This document shows, piece by piece, positions 1 through 8,995 of a stretch of DNA of 64,000 nt. Each line of letters opens with the position of its first letter. Positions within the stretch are counted from its first letter, which is position 1. The notes under the pieces are model-generated. The model saw only the letters and a program-made list of their open reading frames with translations, did not search any database and was not told where the DNA came from. The stretch comes from Psychrobacter sp. APC 3281 (GTDB lineage Bacteria > Pseudomonadota > Gammaproteobacteria > Pseudomonadales > Moraxellaceae): assembly GCF_030407815.1 (NCBI RefSeq), contig NZ_JASDCS010000009.1:124001-188000 (forward strand), read 5' to 3'. Made by a program: the position numbers and the translations under genes.

Positions 1-405
1 CGTATACATCAGAGCATCACTAAATACTCGCTCACCGCCAATCACCCAAATCGTATCGAGATGCGCACCATGAGCAAGGCTAGCTGCTTGTGTCAGAGCA
101 TCGTCTAGGTTGTGTACCACATAAGCATTGCTGCTATCTGCAAGACCTTTCGTCTCAGCATAATCCATCTGTGTCGTAACAATAAAGCTCACACGCTTTG
201 GTAATGGTTTGCTACCCATCGACTCAAATGTCTTACGACCCATGATCACAATACCTTGAATCTTACTATCATTTTCTTTGGTCGTCATGCTTTTGAAATG
301 TTGCAAATCTGCTGAGATATGCCACGGTAGCTCATTGTTTTTGCCGATACAGCGATTGCTACTAATAGCAGCGATTTGGGCAACTTCGGTATGGGCATAG
401 CTCAT
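1..405 (-). CDS. folA: Dihydrofolate reductase, 3' end outside window
   Basis: The visible 135 codons start at an ATG at 405 and run off the left edge. The protein begins MSYAHTEVAQIAAISSNRCI and continues GKNNELPWHISADL, the classic DHFR N-terminus with the substrate-binding W-H and acidic D region. The motifs IVIMGRKTFESMG and VIGGERVF (NADPH-binding) follow. DHFR reduces dihydrofolate to tetrahydrofolate with NADPH in the cytoplasm, regenerating the folate that ThyA oxidises. The family is usually about 160-170 residues, so roughly the last 30 are missing because of the window edge. It lies 64 bases downstream of thyA on the same strand, and a lgt-thyA-folA transcript is plausible. Confidence 0.95.
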   Translation of the reverse strand, partial: MSYAHTEVAQIAAISSNRCIGKNNELPWHISADLQHFKSMTTKENDSKIQGIVIMGRKTFESMGSKPLPKRVSFIVTTQMDYAETKGLADSSNAYVVHNLDDALTQAASLAHGAHLDTIWVIGGERVFSDALMYT

Positions 406-469
406 AATATATCCTTTTTATTATATTCTTAAATTTTGCTTTTATTTAGCGTAGTTAACCAGACTAACT

Positions 470-1339
470 TTATACGGCAACTTTTGCTTTGATAGCAGGG
501 TGCGACTCATAGTCGTTGACACTAATGTCTTCGTACTCAAACGCAAATATGTCCTTTACTTCATGGTTCAAAGACAATGTCGGCAGTTTATATAGCGAGC
601 GAGTCAGCTGTAGCTCGGCTTGCTCACGATGGTTTTGGTAAATATGACAATCACCACCTGTCCAAACAAACTCTCCAACTTCTAGACCACATACCTGCGC
701 GATCATATGAGTCAATAGCGCATAGCTCGCAATGTTAAAAGGCACGCCTAGGAATAAGTCAGCCGAACGTTGATACAGCTGGCATGACAGCTTATTGTCT
801 GCGACAAAGAACTGAAATAACGTATGACATGGTGGTAGGGCTACTTGCTCTGCCTCACCTGGATTCCAGCCAGAAACAATCAAACGGCGCGAATTCGGAT
901 TGGTCTTTATCTGTTCAACGACCTGTGCGATTTGATCGACGCCATCAGCGTTATAACTGGCATCTTCATTTTTGGTCGCGCCATAGTTACGCCATTGATG
1001 ACCATAGATAGGACCCAAATCGCCAGCAGGTCTGTTAAAGCGTGCGGTCTGTTCTGCTGTCGCCCACTCATTCCAGATACGAACGTTATTCTGTTGTAGA
1101 TAATCGACATGAGTGCTGCCACTTAAAAACCATAATAGCTCATAAGCGATAGATTTAAAGTGAACTTTTTTGGTCGTTAGCAGTGGAAAGCCTTCTGCTA
1201 AGTCAAAGCGTAGCTGCGCGCCAAAATGGCTAAGCGTACCAGTACCAGTACGATCGCCTTTTTCAGTGCCATTGTCGAGAACGTGGCGTAGCAAATCAAG
1301 ATAGCCTTGCTCGTTATTACTTTGGGTGCCATTGATCAT
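470..1339 (-). CDS. thyA: Thymidylate synthase
   Basis: This 289-residue enzyme converts dUMP to dTMP using methylene-tetrahydrofolate. The N-terminal [20 protein letters not shown] segment carries the phosphate-binding Arg, LLWFLSGST follows, and the catalytic cysteine is C171 in [11 protein letters not shown]. Later come the [20 protein letters not shown] and [10 protein letters not shown] blocks that contact dUMP. It is slightly longer than the E. coli protein (264), owing to a short N-terminal tail and an insertion around residues 121-133. It is flanked by lgt upstream and folA downstream, the usual gammaproteobacterial arrangement that joins dTMP synthesis to dihydrofolate recycling. Confidence 0.98.
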   Translation of the reverse strand: MINGTQSNNEQGYLDLLRHVLDNGTEKGDRTGTGTLSHFGAQLRFDLAEGFPLLTTKKVHFKSIAYELLWFLSGSTHVDYLQQNNVRIWNEWATAEQTARFNRPAGDLGPIYGHQWRNYGATKNEDASYNADGVDQIAQVVEQIKTNPNSRRLIVSGWNPGEAEQVALPPCHTLFQFFVADNKLSCQLYQRSADLFLGVPFNIASYALLTHMIAQVCGLEVGEFVWTGGDCHIYQNHREQAELQLTRSLYKLPTLSLNHEVKDIFAFEYEDISVNDYESHPAIKAKVAV

Positions 1340-1487
1340 AAAATGCTCTTTAGTTACTGCTGACAGCGCATACAGGCTAAATGGGTAGTCGATATATACA
1401 CTGTCATTATTGAAAGTATTGCTAGGATAAGCGTTTTGACAGCTTACCCTATTTTAAGTCATCAACCTTTATCACAAAAGGGTAGGC

Positions 1488-2372
1488 TTAATAAGCAGCT
1501 TGCTTACCCCAGTCGTAGATGCCGCGTTTGTAAGCGTAACCGATCAAGAACAGACCAATAATTATCATTGGGGCGCTTAGTATCTGACCTTTGGTCATCC
1601 AACCTAGCAAGATGAATCCTTGGTCGATGTCTGGCTGGCGGAAGAACTCAATGATGAAACGGCTAAAGCCATAACCAAGCATAAAGACACCGGTCACTGC
1701 CATACGAGGACGGGGCTTCGATGAGTACCACCACAAGAATAGAAACAACAGGAGACCTTCTGCAAGGGCTTCATACAATTGCGACGGGTGACGAGGCAAC
1801 AGGTACTGGCCATTGACTTCAGTCATAAGGTCTTGTAGTGCAGGATTAGCTTGTAGCTGCTGCATATCAACACTAGCGGCCTGCGGGAAGTAGGTCAACC
1901 AGTTGTAGCCACCGTCAGAGACGCGGCCCCATAGCTCGGCATTGATGTAGTTACCAATACGTCCGAACAATAAACCAGTTGGTACACAGGGAACGACAAA
2001 ATCGAGCACTTGGAAAGGTGTCTTTTTATATTTGCGGGCAAAATACAGCATACCCAACATGACACCAATCAGGCCACCATGGAACGACATACCGCCTTCC
2101 CAGACCTTGAACAGATAGGCAGGGTTTTGAAGCAGTTCACCGAACTGATAAAACAGTACATAGCCGACACGACCACCTAATATCACACCAAGTGCGCCAA
2201 AGAACACTAGGTCTGAGACCATATCTGTCGTCCAGCCTTCACGCTTGGTACTGCGATACCACGCCAGTCCGTAGGCTGCGGCAAATGCCAACAAATACAT
2301 CAGCCCATACCAATGGACTTCGACAGGCCCAACTGCTAATGCTACAGGATCGTACTGAGGATGAATCATCAT
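1488..2372 (-). CDS. lgt: Prolipoprotein diacylglyceryl transferase
   Basis: A 294-residue polytopic inner-membrane enzyme that moves diacylglycerol from phosphatidylglycerol onto the lipobox cysteine of prolipoproteins, the first step of lipoprotein maturation. The family signatures are visible: GGRVGYVLFY, the WEGGMSFHGGLIG block (H98), and the Lgt signature GRIGNYINAELWGR (138-150) with its essential Arg and Asn. The start is MMIHP; either of the two adjacent ATGs could be used and no strong ribosome binding site separates them. The gene lies 148 bases upstream of thyA. The window also holds lnt, the last enzyme of the pathway, and several lipobox substrates. Confidence 0.97.
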   Translation of the reverse strand: MMIHPQYDPVALAVGPVEVHWYGLMYLLAFAAAYGLAWYRSTKREGWTTDMVSDLVFFGALGVILGGRVGYVLFYQFGELLQNPAYLFKVWEGGMSFHGGLIGVMLGMLYFARKYKKTPFQVLDFVVPCVPTGLLFGRIGNYINAELWGRVSDGGYNWLTYFPQAASVDMQQLQANPALQDLMTEVNGQYLLPRHPSQLYEALAEGLLLFLFLWWYSSKPRPRMAVTGVFMLGYGFSRFIIEFFRQPDIDQGFILLGWMTKGQILSAPMIIIGLFLIGYAYKRGIYDWGKQAAY

Positions 2373-2674
2373 AAGGGCATCATAATATTGATAATAAAAT
2401 GCTGACTATAATAGCAAATTTCGTTCGCTGGGCATACATAATTGCTCTGGTGCTAATCAGAGTGTATGAGTAATTTGAGTTTTTGAGATGGTACAGAATG
2501 TATAGGCTAAGAGTCAAAAAATAAGAAGTGAGGTAAAAAAGTGACTTTAATTAAGGAGTGTTTTCGTGATGATATGTAATCTTGGTAGCTAGCAGCTTGA
2601 GATAAAAGTGCCATTTTTAGCATTATCGAGCGTTCACTACCAATTTGTATTATTACATCTATTATTAAAAGAAA
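2373..2674. other. Intergenic region lgt / urtE
   Basis: About 300 bases between the start of lgt and the stop of urtE, both on the minus strand. It is A+T-rich and should hold the lgt promoter. I see no convincing intrinsic terminator for the urt operon here, no small gene and no repeat. Confidence 0.5.
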
Positions 2675-3373
2675 TTAGATGGCGACTAGATCTTGTACGT
2701 TATTTTCGACCATCGTATCGCCTGCGCCTTGTGAGACTACCTTGCCGCGTGATAGTACCGTGTAATTGTCAGCGAGCTCTTCAGCAAATTCATAGAACTG
2801 CTCAACCAGCACAATGGCCATGTCACCTTTATCCGCTAAGTCGCGCAGGACGCGGCCAATATCTTTGATGATAGAGGGCTGAATACCTTCAGTTGGCTCG
2901 TCTAAAATTAACACAGTCGGCTCGGAGGCTAGGGCACGGGCGATAGCAAGCTGCTGCTGCTGACCACCAGACAAATCACCACCGCGCCGATGTTTCATCT
3001 CATCGAGTACGGGGAAAATATCGTATAAATACTTGGGTACATGTTTGGCCTTACTGCGTGAAAACTTGGCCATACCAATTAGAATATTTTCTTCGACCGT
3101 CAATGTCGAAAAAATATCGCGTCCTTGTGGTACATAAGCTAGACCTGCTCGGACACGTTGCTCGGGAGACATCTTGCTGATATCTTTATCATTGAGCAGA
3201 ATCTCTCCTGATTTAATCGGTAGTATCCCCATCAAACATTTAAGTAGCGTAGTTTTGCCCACGCCATTGCGTCCAAGTACCACGCTGCACGCGCCTACAG
3301 GCGCTGTAAACGAGACGTCTCGTAAAATATGACTGCCGCCGTAGTACTGGTTGATGTCGTTCACTTGTAACAT
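2675..3373 (-). CDS. urtE: Urea ABC transporter, ATP-binding protein UrtE
   Basis: A 232-residue cytoplasmic ATPase of the branched-chain amino acid/urea (HAAT) ABC class. Walker A is GRNGVGKT (34-41), the signature LSGGQ (134-138), and Walker B LILDEP (155-160) followed by TEGIQPSII. The start ATG at 3373 has an AGGAG box six bases upstream. It is the last gene of a five-gene urtABCDE run, 78 bases after urtD. Its pairing with UrtD and two permeases indicates it energises high-affinity urea import. The family also includes LivF; assignment to UrtE rests on the order of the cluster and the UrtD-type neighbour. Confidence 0.93.
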   Translation of the reverse strand: MLQVNDINQYYGGSHILRDVSFTAPVGACSVVLGRNGVGKTTLLKCLMGILPIKSGEILLNDKDISKMSPEQRVRAGLAYVPQGRDIFSTLTVEENILIGMAKFSRSKAKHVPKYLYDIFPVLDEMKHRRGGDLSGGQQQQLAIARALASEPTVLILDEPTEGIQPSIIKDIGRVLRDLADKGDMAIVLVEQFYEFAEELADNYTVLSRGKVVSQGAGDTMVENNVQDLVAI

Positions 3374-3451
3374 GGCTGTCTCCTAAACTCTAAAACTTTT
3401 CTAATATTTCAAAGGGAATATTCGTTTGGCTCGTCTAGATGATTCGTTCGG

Positions 3452-4306
3452 CTATCGACCTAAGTAGGACTCAATCACTGCTTCATTGGCTTGTACTTCC
3501 GCTAATGTACCTTCGGCCAAAATCGCTCCTTGTGCCAATACCGTGACTTTTTCACTGATGGCATCGATAAAGGTCATATCATGCTCAACCACGACCAAAG
3601 TATGGTTCTTTTTGAGGCGTAGACACAGCTCGGCGGTATGCTCAGTTTCTGCATCGGTCATACCTGCCACTGGCTCATCAAGCAGAATTAGCTTGGGACT
3701 CTGCATCAGCAGCATGCCAATCTCTAACCACTGTTTTTGCCCATGTGAGAGCAAACCAGCTGGCTTGTTGATTTTGTCGGTCAGGCGAATTTGTTGTAGG
3801 GTCGCGTCGAGGGTATCGCGAGTATCGGCATTGAGTTTGTTGAATAAGCTTTTGACCACACGTTTGTCTTTCGGCGCAGCAAGTAACAGATTATCCATCA
3901 CCGTAAAATTTTCAAAGACAGTAGGTTTTTGAAACTTACGGCCGATACCTGCTTCTGCGATCTCTTCGGTAGATAAGCTGGCAAGATTATGAGTCTGACC
4001 AAAAAACACGCTGCCTTCCGTAGGGCGGGTTTTACCTGTAATGACATCCATTAGCGTGGTTTTACCAGCGCCGTTGGGGCCGATAATACAGCGTAGCTCG
4101 CCTTCTTCGATATAGAGCGATAGATTGTTAAGTGCGCGAAACGAATCAAACCAGACACTCACATCTTCTAAGTACAGAGCAATACCATGGCTAAAATCGA
4201 CGCCTGATTTTTTGGGGTGACTGAGACCGTCACGTCCATCAGTATGATCATATTCAGACAGCGCTTTGGTCGATTGTTCAGTCGATGGTGATTTATTATT
4301 TAGCAT
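3452..4306 (-). CDS. urtD: Urea ABC transporter, ATP-binding protein UrtD
   Basis: A 284-residue ATPase. The start is the ATG at 4306 whose A is shared with the stop of urtC (TAATG), so translation is probably coupled; a longer frame upstream lies inside urtC and is not needed. Walker A is GPNGAGKT (76-83). The signature region reads LSHGQKQWLEIGM, typical of UrtD and unlike the LSGGQ of most ABC ATPases, with LILLDEPVAGM behind it. About 42 polar residues precede the ABC domain. It works with UrtE under the UrtB/UrtC permeases. Confidence 0.94.
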   Translation of the reverse strand: MLNNKSPSTEQSTKALSEYDHTDGRDGLSHPKKSGVDFSHGIALYLEDVSVWFDSFRALNNLSLYIEEGELRCIIGPNGAGKTTLMDVITGKTRPTEGSVFFGQTHNLASLSTEEIAEAGIGRKFQKPTVFENFTVMDNLLLAAPKDKRVVKSLFNKLNADTRDTLDATLQQIRLTDKINKPAGLLSHGQKQWLEIGMLLMQSPKLILLDEPVAGMTDAETEHTAELCLRLKKNHTLVVVEHDMTFIDAISEKVTVLAQGAILAEGTLAEVQANEAVIESYLGR

Positions 4307-5376
4307 TATTGTTTCTCCTTTTTGAATCGATCGAACAAGCCCATAATGCCATTGGGTAAAAACAACGTCACGACGACGAATAGCCCGCCTAATATCAGTA
4401 GCCAAAACTCAGGGTAGGCGACAGTAAAATAGGTTTTTACCGCGTTTACCACACCAGTTCCTAAAATCGCGCCAATTAAGCTTCCTCTACCACCAGTCGC
4501 TACCCAGACGGCTATCTCAATCGAGTTCACAGGATTCATTTCACTCGGATTGATGATGCCTACTTGCGGTACGTATAGTGCACCTGCGATACCAGCGATG
4601 ACAGCGGACAGCACCCAAGCGGATAGCTTGTACCACAGCGTACGGTAGCCCAAATACTGCAAGCGGTTTTCGCTGTCACGAATCGCACCAAGCACTCGCC
4701 CATAAGGTTGGTTCATTAAATGACGCAAACCCATATAAGAGACTAATAATGCTACGGCCGTGACAAAGCACAGCATAGAGCGGGTAGAAGCAGCGGTAAT
4801 GTCATAGCCGAGAAGGGTGGTAAAACCAGTAAAGCCATTATTACCACCAAAGCCTGTCTCATTACGGAAAAATAGCAAGGCTGCTGCATAGACCATGGCT
4901 TGAGTGATGATGGAAAAATAAACGCCTTTGATTTTGGAGCGGAAGGCAAAGAAACCAAAGATAAAAGCAACCAAGCCAGGCACTAATACGACCAGTGCGA
5001 CTGCCCACCAAAAATGCTGCGTGCCAGCCCAGTACCATGGCATCTCAGTCCAGCTCAAAAATCGCATAAAATCAGGAAGCGCGTCGCCCGCTGTCTCACG
5101 TGTTAGGTACATGCCAAACGCATAACCACCCAAAGCAAAATACAAGCCATGTCCCAAGCTCAAAATACCGGCATAGCCCCAGACGAGATCTAGTGCCAAA
5201 GCCACCATGGCTAAAGCCATAATTTTGCCAATCAGGGTAATCCAGTAGGCTGAAAGGTGAAAGGCTGAGGTCTCTGGCATAAGATGTAGCCAAGGTAGTA
5301 TCAGTAGTACAGCAAAACATAAGCCAATTAAAACAGCACTACGCGGCGTATCAGACAGTAATTTGGTCAGTATCAT
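4306..5376 (-). CDS. urtC: Urea ABC transporter, permease UrtC
   Basis: A 356-residue inner-membrane permease (LivM-like) with about ten hydrophobic segments. Recognisable blocks are MALAMVALALDLVWGYAGILSLG near the N-terminus and GRVLGAIRDSENRLQYLGY, the cytoplasmic loop that contacts the ATPases. I chose the ATG at 5376 (MILTKLL) because TAAGGAG precedes it by a few bases and overlaps the urtB stop. The longer frame starting at 5415 would overlap urtB. The 3' end shares one base with urtD. It forms the channel with UrtB. Confidence 0.94.
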   Translation of the reverse strand: MILTKLLSDTPRSAVLIGLCFAVLLILPWLHLMPETSAFHLSAYWITLIGKIMALAMVALALDLVWGYAGILSLGHGLYFALGGYAFGMYLTRETAGDALPDFMRFLSWTEMPWYWAGTQHFWWAVALVVLVPGLVAFIFGFFAFRSKIKGVYFSIITQAMVYAAALLFFRNETGFGGNNGFTGFTTLLGYDITAASTRSMLCFVTAVALLVSYMGLRHLMNQPYGRVLGAIRDSENRLQYLGYRTLWYKLSAWVLSAVIAGIAGALYVPQVGIINPSEMNPVNSIEIAVWVATGGRGSLIGAILGTGVVNAVKTYFTVAYPEFWLLILGGLFVVVTLFLPNGIMGLFDRFKKEKQ

Positions 5377-5386
5377 AGGAGTCTCC

Positions 5387-7213
5387 TTATTCGACAAAGC
5401 GGCCTTTGAGTGCAAATAAACCTTGTGGCCGTTTCTGAATAAACAGAATCACAAGAACCAACAATACAATCTTTGCCAATACTGCACCGATACCAATCTC
5501 AAGTACCGTACCGCTCACACCAAGTCCTAAGGCGGCCAATACTGCGCCCCATACTTGTCCGACACCGCCAACGACGACGACCAAAAACGTATCAATGATA
5601 TAAGTTTGGCCCAAATCAGGACCGACGTTGCCTACTTGGGCAAGTGCACAGCCAGCCATACCAGCCAGCCCAGAGCCCAAACCAAATGCCATCATATCGA
5701 TACGTGCAGAGGGGATACCGACAGCACGTGCCATCTGGCGATTTTGAGTGACAGCTCGTATAAATAAACCAAAGCGGGTTTTGTTGAGCAAGTACACCAG
5801 TAGCGCCACGACAATGACGGTAAAGCCAATAATGGCGATACGGTTATAAGGCAGTACGAGGCTTGATGACACTTGGTACGCGCCGCTTAACCATGCCACG
5901 TTACTGACTTCAACGTTCTGAGCACCAAAAATCATCCGTACCAACTGCATCAAAATCAGACTGACGCCAAAGGTCGCCAGCAAGGTCTCTAGCTCGCGGC
6001 CATATAGCGGACGAATCACGATACGTTCAATAATCATGCCGATGATGGCACTGACTAAAAAAGCAGCTGGAATAGCAGCAAGCAAATACCAACCAGCCAT
6101 ATCTGGCATGTAAGCTTGAAAGAAGTTTTGCACCATATAAGTGGTATAAGCACCAATCATAATTAGCTCACCGTGCGCCATATTGATAACGCCAAGTAAG
6201 CCAAAGGTAATGGCAAGACCAAGCGCCGCTAGCAGTAAAATACTAGCGGTACTCATGCCAGTGAAAATATGCCCCGTCCATGTGCTGATTTCGATACGCC
6301 GTGACACGCTAGATTCAGCATCGATAAGCGCTGCTTCAAGTGCAGAATCTAAATTATCAGCGGCAAGGGCAGACTCGATATCGACCAATACTTGTGGGTT
6401 ATCACTATCTGCAAGTAGATTGACCGCTGCAATCTGAGTGGGTAGGTCGCCGTTTTTGAAATCAATACGAGCTTGTAGTGCCGTTAGTGCTTTTTGAACT
6501 TTAGCGCTGTCTTCATTTGCCGCTGCTGTCGTAATAATGGCTGGATCTACTTGGTCAATATTATCGGCTAAAATCTCTACAGCTTGTAGGCGCTGTGCTG
6601 GTTTGTCAGATTCCAGCTTTACCTTGGCTTGACCAAAGATGAGCGCTGAGCGTAGGGCATTGGTCAGGGTGATTTGTGATAAATCACTAGGCCAGTCCGC
6701 CGTTTCTTTTTTATCAGGATAAGTAAACAGCTGGTCATCTTTATTAAGTAGATACGTTTGCCCACCGTTGCCTTGATATAGCTCATCATTGGCAATAAAT
6801 TCAACCAAACTATCTAAACTCTCAGCGGATCCTGGCCAATCACTTAGCATGGCTTGACGCTTACTAAAATCACCCGCCACAAATTGTTGAATGGCATCAC
6901 CTGAATTTGTAGTTGCTGTCGAAATATTTGAGATGCTGGCTTGAGTAGAAGTGGCTACGTTGACAGGTGTGACCAAGGATTGCTCACTATGAGCGGTATC
7001 CGTATCGTGGTCATGTACTTGACCATCATGATCGGCATACGCCATGGTTGTAAAAGTTGTTATACATAATGCCATCAATGCAAGTAATCGCAGAGGCGCA
7101 TAAATTGAAAAACGAGCCGCATACTGCATGACTTCACTGGCTGATGCTTGTGGGTTATTTCCATTTTTGGACGATGTTTGCCCTACAAACGGGCGTAAAG
7201 TATGGTGCTGCAT
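5387..7213 (-). CDS. urtB: Urea ABC transporter, permease UrtB (long form)
   Basis: The last ~300 of 608 residues form a LivH-like permease (GLLGVINMAHGELIMIGAYTTY, AVTQNRQMARAVGIPSARID). The first ~300 are an extracytoplasmic region behind a signal-like hydrophobic stretch ending TMAYA. They are rich in short Ala/Leu helices (ADNLDSALEAALIDAES) and resemble the HEAT-like N-terminal half seen in many UrtB proteins. A His/Asp-rich segment, DHDGQVHDHDTDTAH (about 61-75), directly follows the predicted cleavage site. The start at 7213 is preferred over 7243 because AGGGAG lies six bases upstream. It ends 10 bases before urtC. Confidence 0.93.
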   Translation of the reverse strand: MQHHTLRPFVGQTSSKNGNNPQASASEVMQYAARFSIYAPLRLLALMALCITTFTTMAYADHDGQVHDHDTDTAHSEQSLVTPVNVATSTQASISNISTATTNSGDAIQQFVAGDFSKRQAMLSDWPGSAESLDSLVEFIANDELYQGNGGQTYLLNKDDQLFTYPDKKETADWPSDLSQITLTNALRSALIFGQAKVKLESDKPAQRLQAVEILADNIDQVDPAIITTAAANEDSAKVQKALTALQARIDFKNGDLPTQIAAVNLLADSDNPQVLVDIESALAADNLDSALEAALIDAESSVSRRIEISTWTGHIFTGMSTASILLLAALGLAITFGLLGVINMAHGELIMIGAYTTYMVQNFFQAYMPDMAGWYLLAAIPAAFLVSAIIGMIIERIVIRPLYGRELETLLATFGVSLILMQLVRMIFGAQNVEVSNVAWLSGAYQVSSSLVLPYNRIAIIGFTVIVVALLVYLLNKTRFGLFIRAVTQNRQMARAVGIPSARIDMMAFGLGSGLAGMAGCALAQVGNVGPDLGQTYIIDTFLVVVVGGVGQVWGAVLAALGLGVSGTVLEIGIGAVLAKIVLLVLVILFIQKRPQGLFALKGRFVE

Positions 7214-7251
7214 GTGCGGCTCCCTGTTTTTCACAGACAACAAACCCTTAG

Positions 7252-7283
7252 CTTCTACCGCCTAGCGTACTAAGCGATAGAAG
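7252..7283 (-). other. Hairpin in the urtA-urtB gap
   Basis: CTTCTACCGC at 7252-7261 pairs with GCGATAGAAG at 7274-7283 with one mismatch, around a 12-base loop. There is no U-run after it on the minus strand, so it is probably not a terminator. A structure just after the binding-protein gene could stabilise urtA mRNA or reduce read-through into urtBCDE. This is inference. Confidence 0.35.
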
Positions 7284-7440
7284 AGTTGATAAGGTTTGGT
7301 GTTATTTAAAGGTTAAGAATAAGTGTTGAAAATAAATATGAAAGTAGGCTTTAGGATTGTTATTAGTGTCGTTTATCCATCCGCCTACTATTCAGTTACT
7401 ATCCATGTGATTTTCAGTACCACTTTATTTGTAGGACAGG

Positions 7441-8793
7441 TTATTTAGGAATGTACTCGCTCCATGGCTGTGCTTGGATGACCTCAGGCGTTTTGAAAAT
7501 CGTATCAAACTGTCCATCGGCACGAATTTGACCAATCATGACAGGCTTCCATAGGTGATGGTTTTCTTCATCCATTTTTAATGTATAACCTGAAGGTGCG
7601 TCGAACGTTTGTCCCGCCATGCTAATACGTACTTTATCGACATCAGTCGTACCTGCTTTTTCGACAGCTTGCTTCCACATGTTGATACCGACATAAGTAG
7701 CTTCCATTGGATCATTGGTCACGACTTTTTCAGCATTTGGTAGTTTTTGGTCCAATGCATACTGCTTATAGCGTTTGGTAAAGGCGCTATTGGTCGGGTT
7801 TTTGATCGACATAAAGTAGTTCCACGCCGCTAAATGCCCTTGTAGCAGACTGGTATCGATACCGCGTAGCTCTTCTTCACCGACTGAGAATGCCATGACT
7901 GGAATATCTGACGCTTTGATACCTTGGTTGGCAAGCTCACGATAGAACGGAACGTTTGAGTCGCCATTAATGGTCGAGATAACCGCGGTCTTTTTGCCCG
8001 TTGAGAATTTTTTGACGTTAGATACGATGGTTTGATAATTGCTGAAACCAAATGGTGTGTACTCTTCCATGATGTCTGCATCAGCCACGCCTTTTGATTT
8101 CAAAAACGCCTTTAAAATCTGGTTGGTGGTGCGTGGATAAACGTAATCAGTACCTAACAACACAAAGCGCTCTGCACCGCCGCCTTCTTCGCTCATCAAG
8201 TACTCTACCGCTGGAATAGCTTGCTGATTTGGTGCCGCACCAGTGTAAAAGATGTTTTCTGACTGTTCTTGCCCTTCGTACTGCACTGGATAGAACATCA
8301 ACCCGTTTAACTCTTCAACCACAGGTAATACAGATTTGCGTGATACTGATGTCCAACCACCAAAGATGACATCTACTTTGTCTTGAGTGAGTAGCTGACG
8401 TGCTTTTTCAGCGAATAGTGGCCAATCAGAAGCAGGGTCGACAACTACTGGTTCGAGTTGCTTGCCGAGCACGCCGCCATTGGCATTGATTTCATCAATC
8501 GTCATCAACGCGGTATCTTTTAGAGAGGTTTCAGAGATGGCCATGGTGCCAGATAGCGAATGTAGAATGCCGACTTTGATAGTGTCGCCATCAGCAGCAG
8601 GCTCGGTGGTTGTTTCTGTGCTGGTTTCAGTTGTAGTCTCTGTTGATGCTGCAGTTTCGGCAGGTTTTTGACAACCAATAAGACTTAAGCTGCCAACGAC
8701 GGCCACCGCTAGTAACGAAAAACGTGATTTGATTTTTTCGTGTGATTGAGGGTCTACTACTTGAGTGTTGGCTAAAATTGGTAACGAAAACAT
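7441..8793 (-). CDS. urtA: Urea ABC transporter, substrate-binding lipoprotein UrtA
   Basis: A 450-residue periplasmic binding protein. The N-terminus has a basic n-region, a hydrophobic core (FSLLAVAVVGSLSL) and a lipobox LIGC (lipidated Cys 41), then an Ala/Thr/Glu-rich linker. The mature part starts with IKVGILHSLSGTMAISE and carries blocks typical of the amide-binding family (FGGWTSVSRKSVLPVVEE, GLMFYPVQYEGQE, NQQAIPAVEYL). The ATG at 8793 is chosen over 8799 because AGGAG is six bases before it. It is first in the urt operon, with a wide gap to urtB. No urease genes lie in this window. Confidence 0.95.
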   Translation of the reverse strand: MFSLPILANTQVVDPQSHEKIKSRFSLLAVAVVGSLSLIGCQKPAETAASTETTTETSTETTTEPAADGDTIKVGILHSLSGTMAISETSLKDTALMTIDEINANGGVLGKQLEPVVVDPASDWPLFAEKARQLLTQDKVDVIFGGWTSVSRKSVLPVVEELNGLMFYPVQYEGQEQSENIFYTGAAPNQQAIPAVEYLMSEEGGGAERFVLLGTDYVYPRTTNQILKAFLKSKGVADADIMEEYTPFGFSNYQTIVSNVKKFSTGKKTAVISTINGDSNVPFYRELANQGIKASDIPVMAFSVGEEELRGIDTSLLQGHLAAWNYFMSIKNPTNSAFTKRYKQYALDQKLPNAEKVVTNDPMEATYVGINMWKQAVEKAGTTDVDKVRISMAGQTFDAPSGYTLKMDEENHHLWKPVMIGQIRADGQFDTIFKTPEVIQAQPWSEYIPK

Positions 8794-8850
8794 GGACATC
8801 TCCTAATAAATACAAAAGGTAAAATAATGTTCCTGAACAACCATTAAGAG

Positions 8851-8867
8851 TTCAAGTTCCGTGCCAA
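8851..8867 (-). promoter_or_regulatory. Sigma54-like (-24/-12) promoter of urtA
   Basis: On the minus strand the sequence reads TTGGCACGGAACTTGAA. It matches the RpoN consensus (YTGGCACGRNNNTTGCW) at every specified base except the C of the -12 GC, and has exactly ten bases between the two dinucleotides. Transcription would start near 8840, about 48 bases before the urtA start. The imperfect -12 element is the main caveat. Confidence 0.6.
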
Positions 8868-8956
8868 GTTAAAAAAGCCAATAATAGAGTAATAATTGAG
8901 CAATAATTAAGTTCTGATTAATATATTCATTAATTTAGTGCAGGATGGTAAATAAA

Positions 8957-8995
8957 TTGCACCATAAAGGGGAGATGAACAAAAAAATGGTGCAA
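8957..8995. promoter_or_regulatory. NtrC-type inverted repeat upstream of urtA
   Basis: TTGCACCAT (8957-8965) and ATGGTGCAA (8987-8995) form a perfect 9 bp inverted repeat. The arms match NtrC half-sites (TGCACC...GGTGCA), but the spacing is about 20 bp, or two helical turns, longer than in the classic 17 bp site. The centre lies about 135 bp upstream of the predicted sigma54 start, the usual enhancer distance. Binding by NtrC is inferred. Confidence 0.5.

Noticed and set aside
4307..4405. N-terminal extension of UrtD by 33 residues
   Set aside because: It lies inside urtC; the TAATG junction gives a natural coupled start.
8462..8671. Val/Ser-rich plus-strand frame opposite the UrtA linker
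   Set aside because: Shadow of the Thr/Glu-repetitive linker codons.
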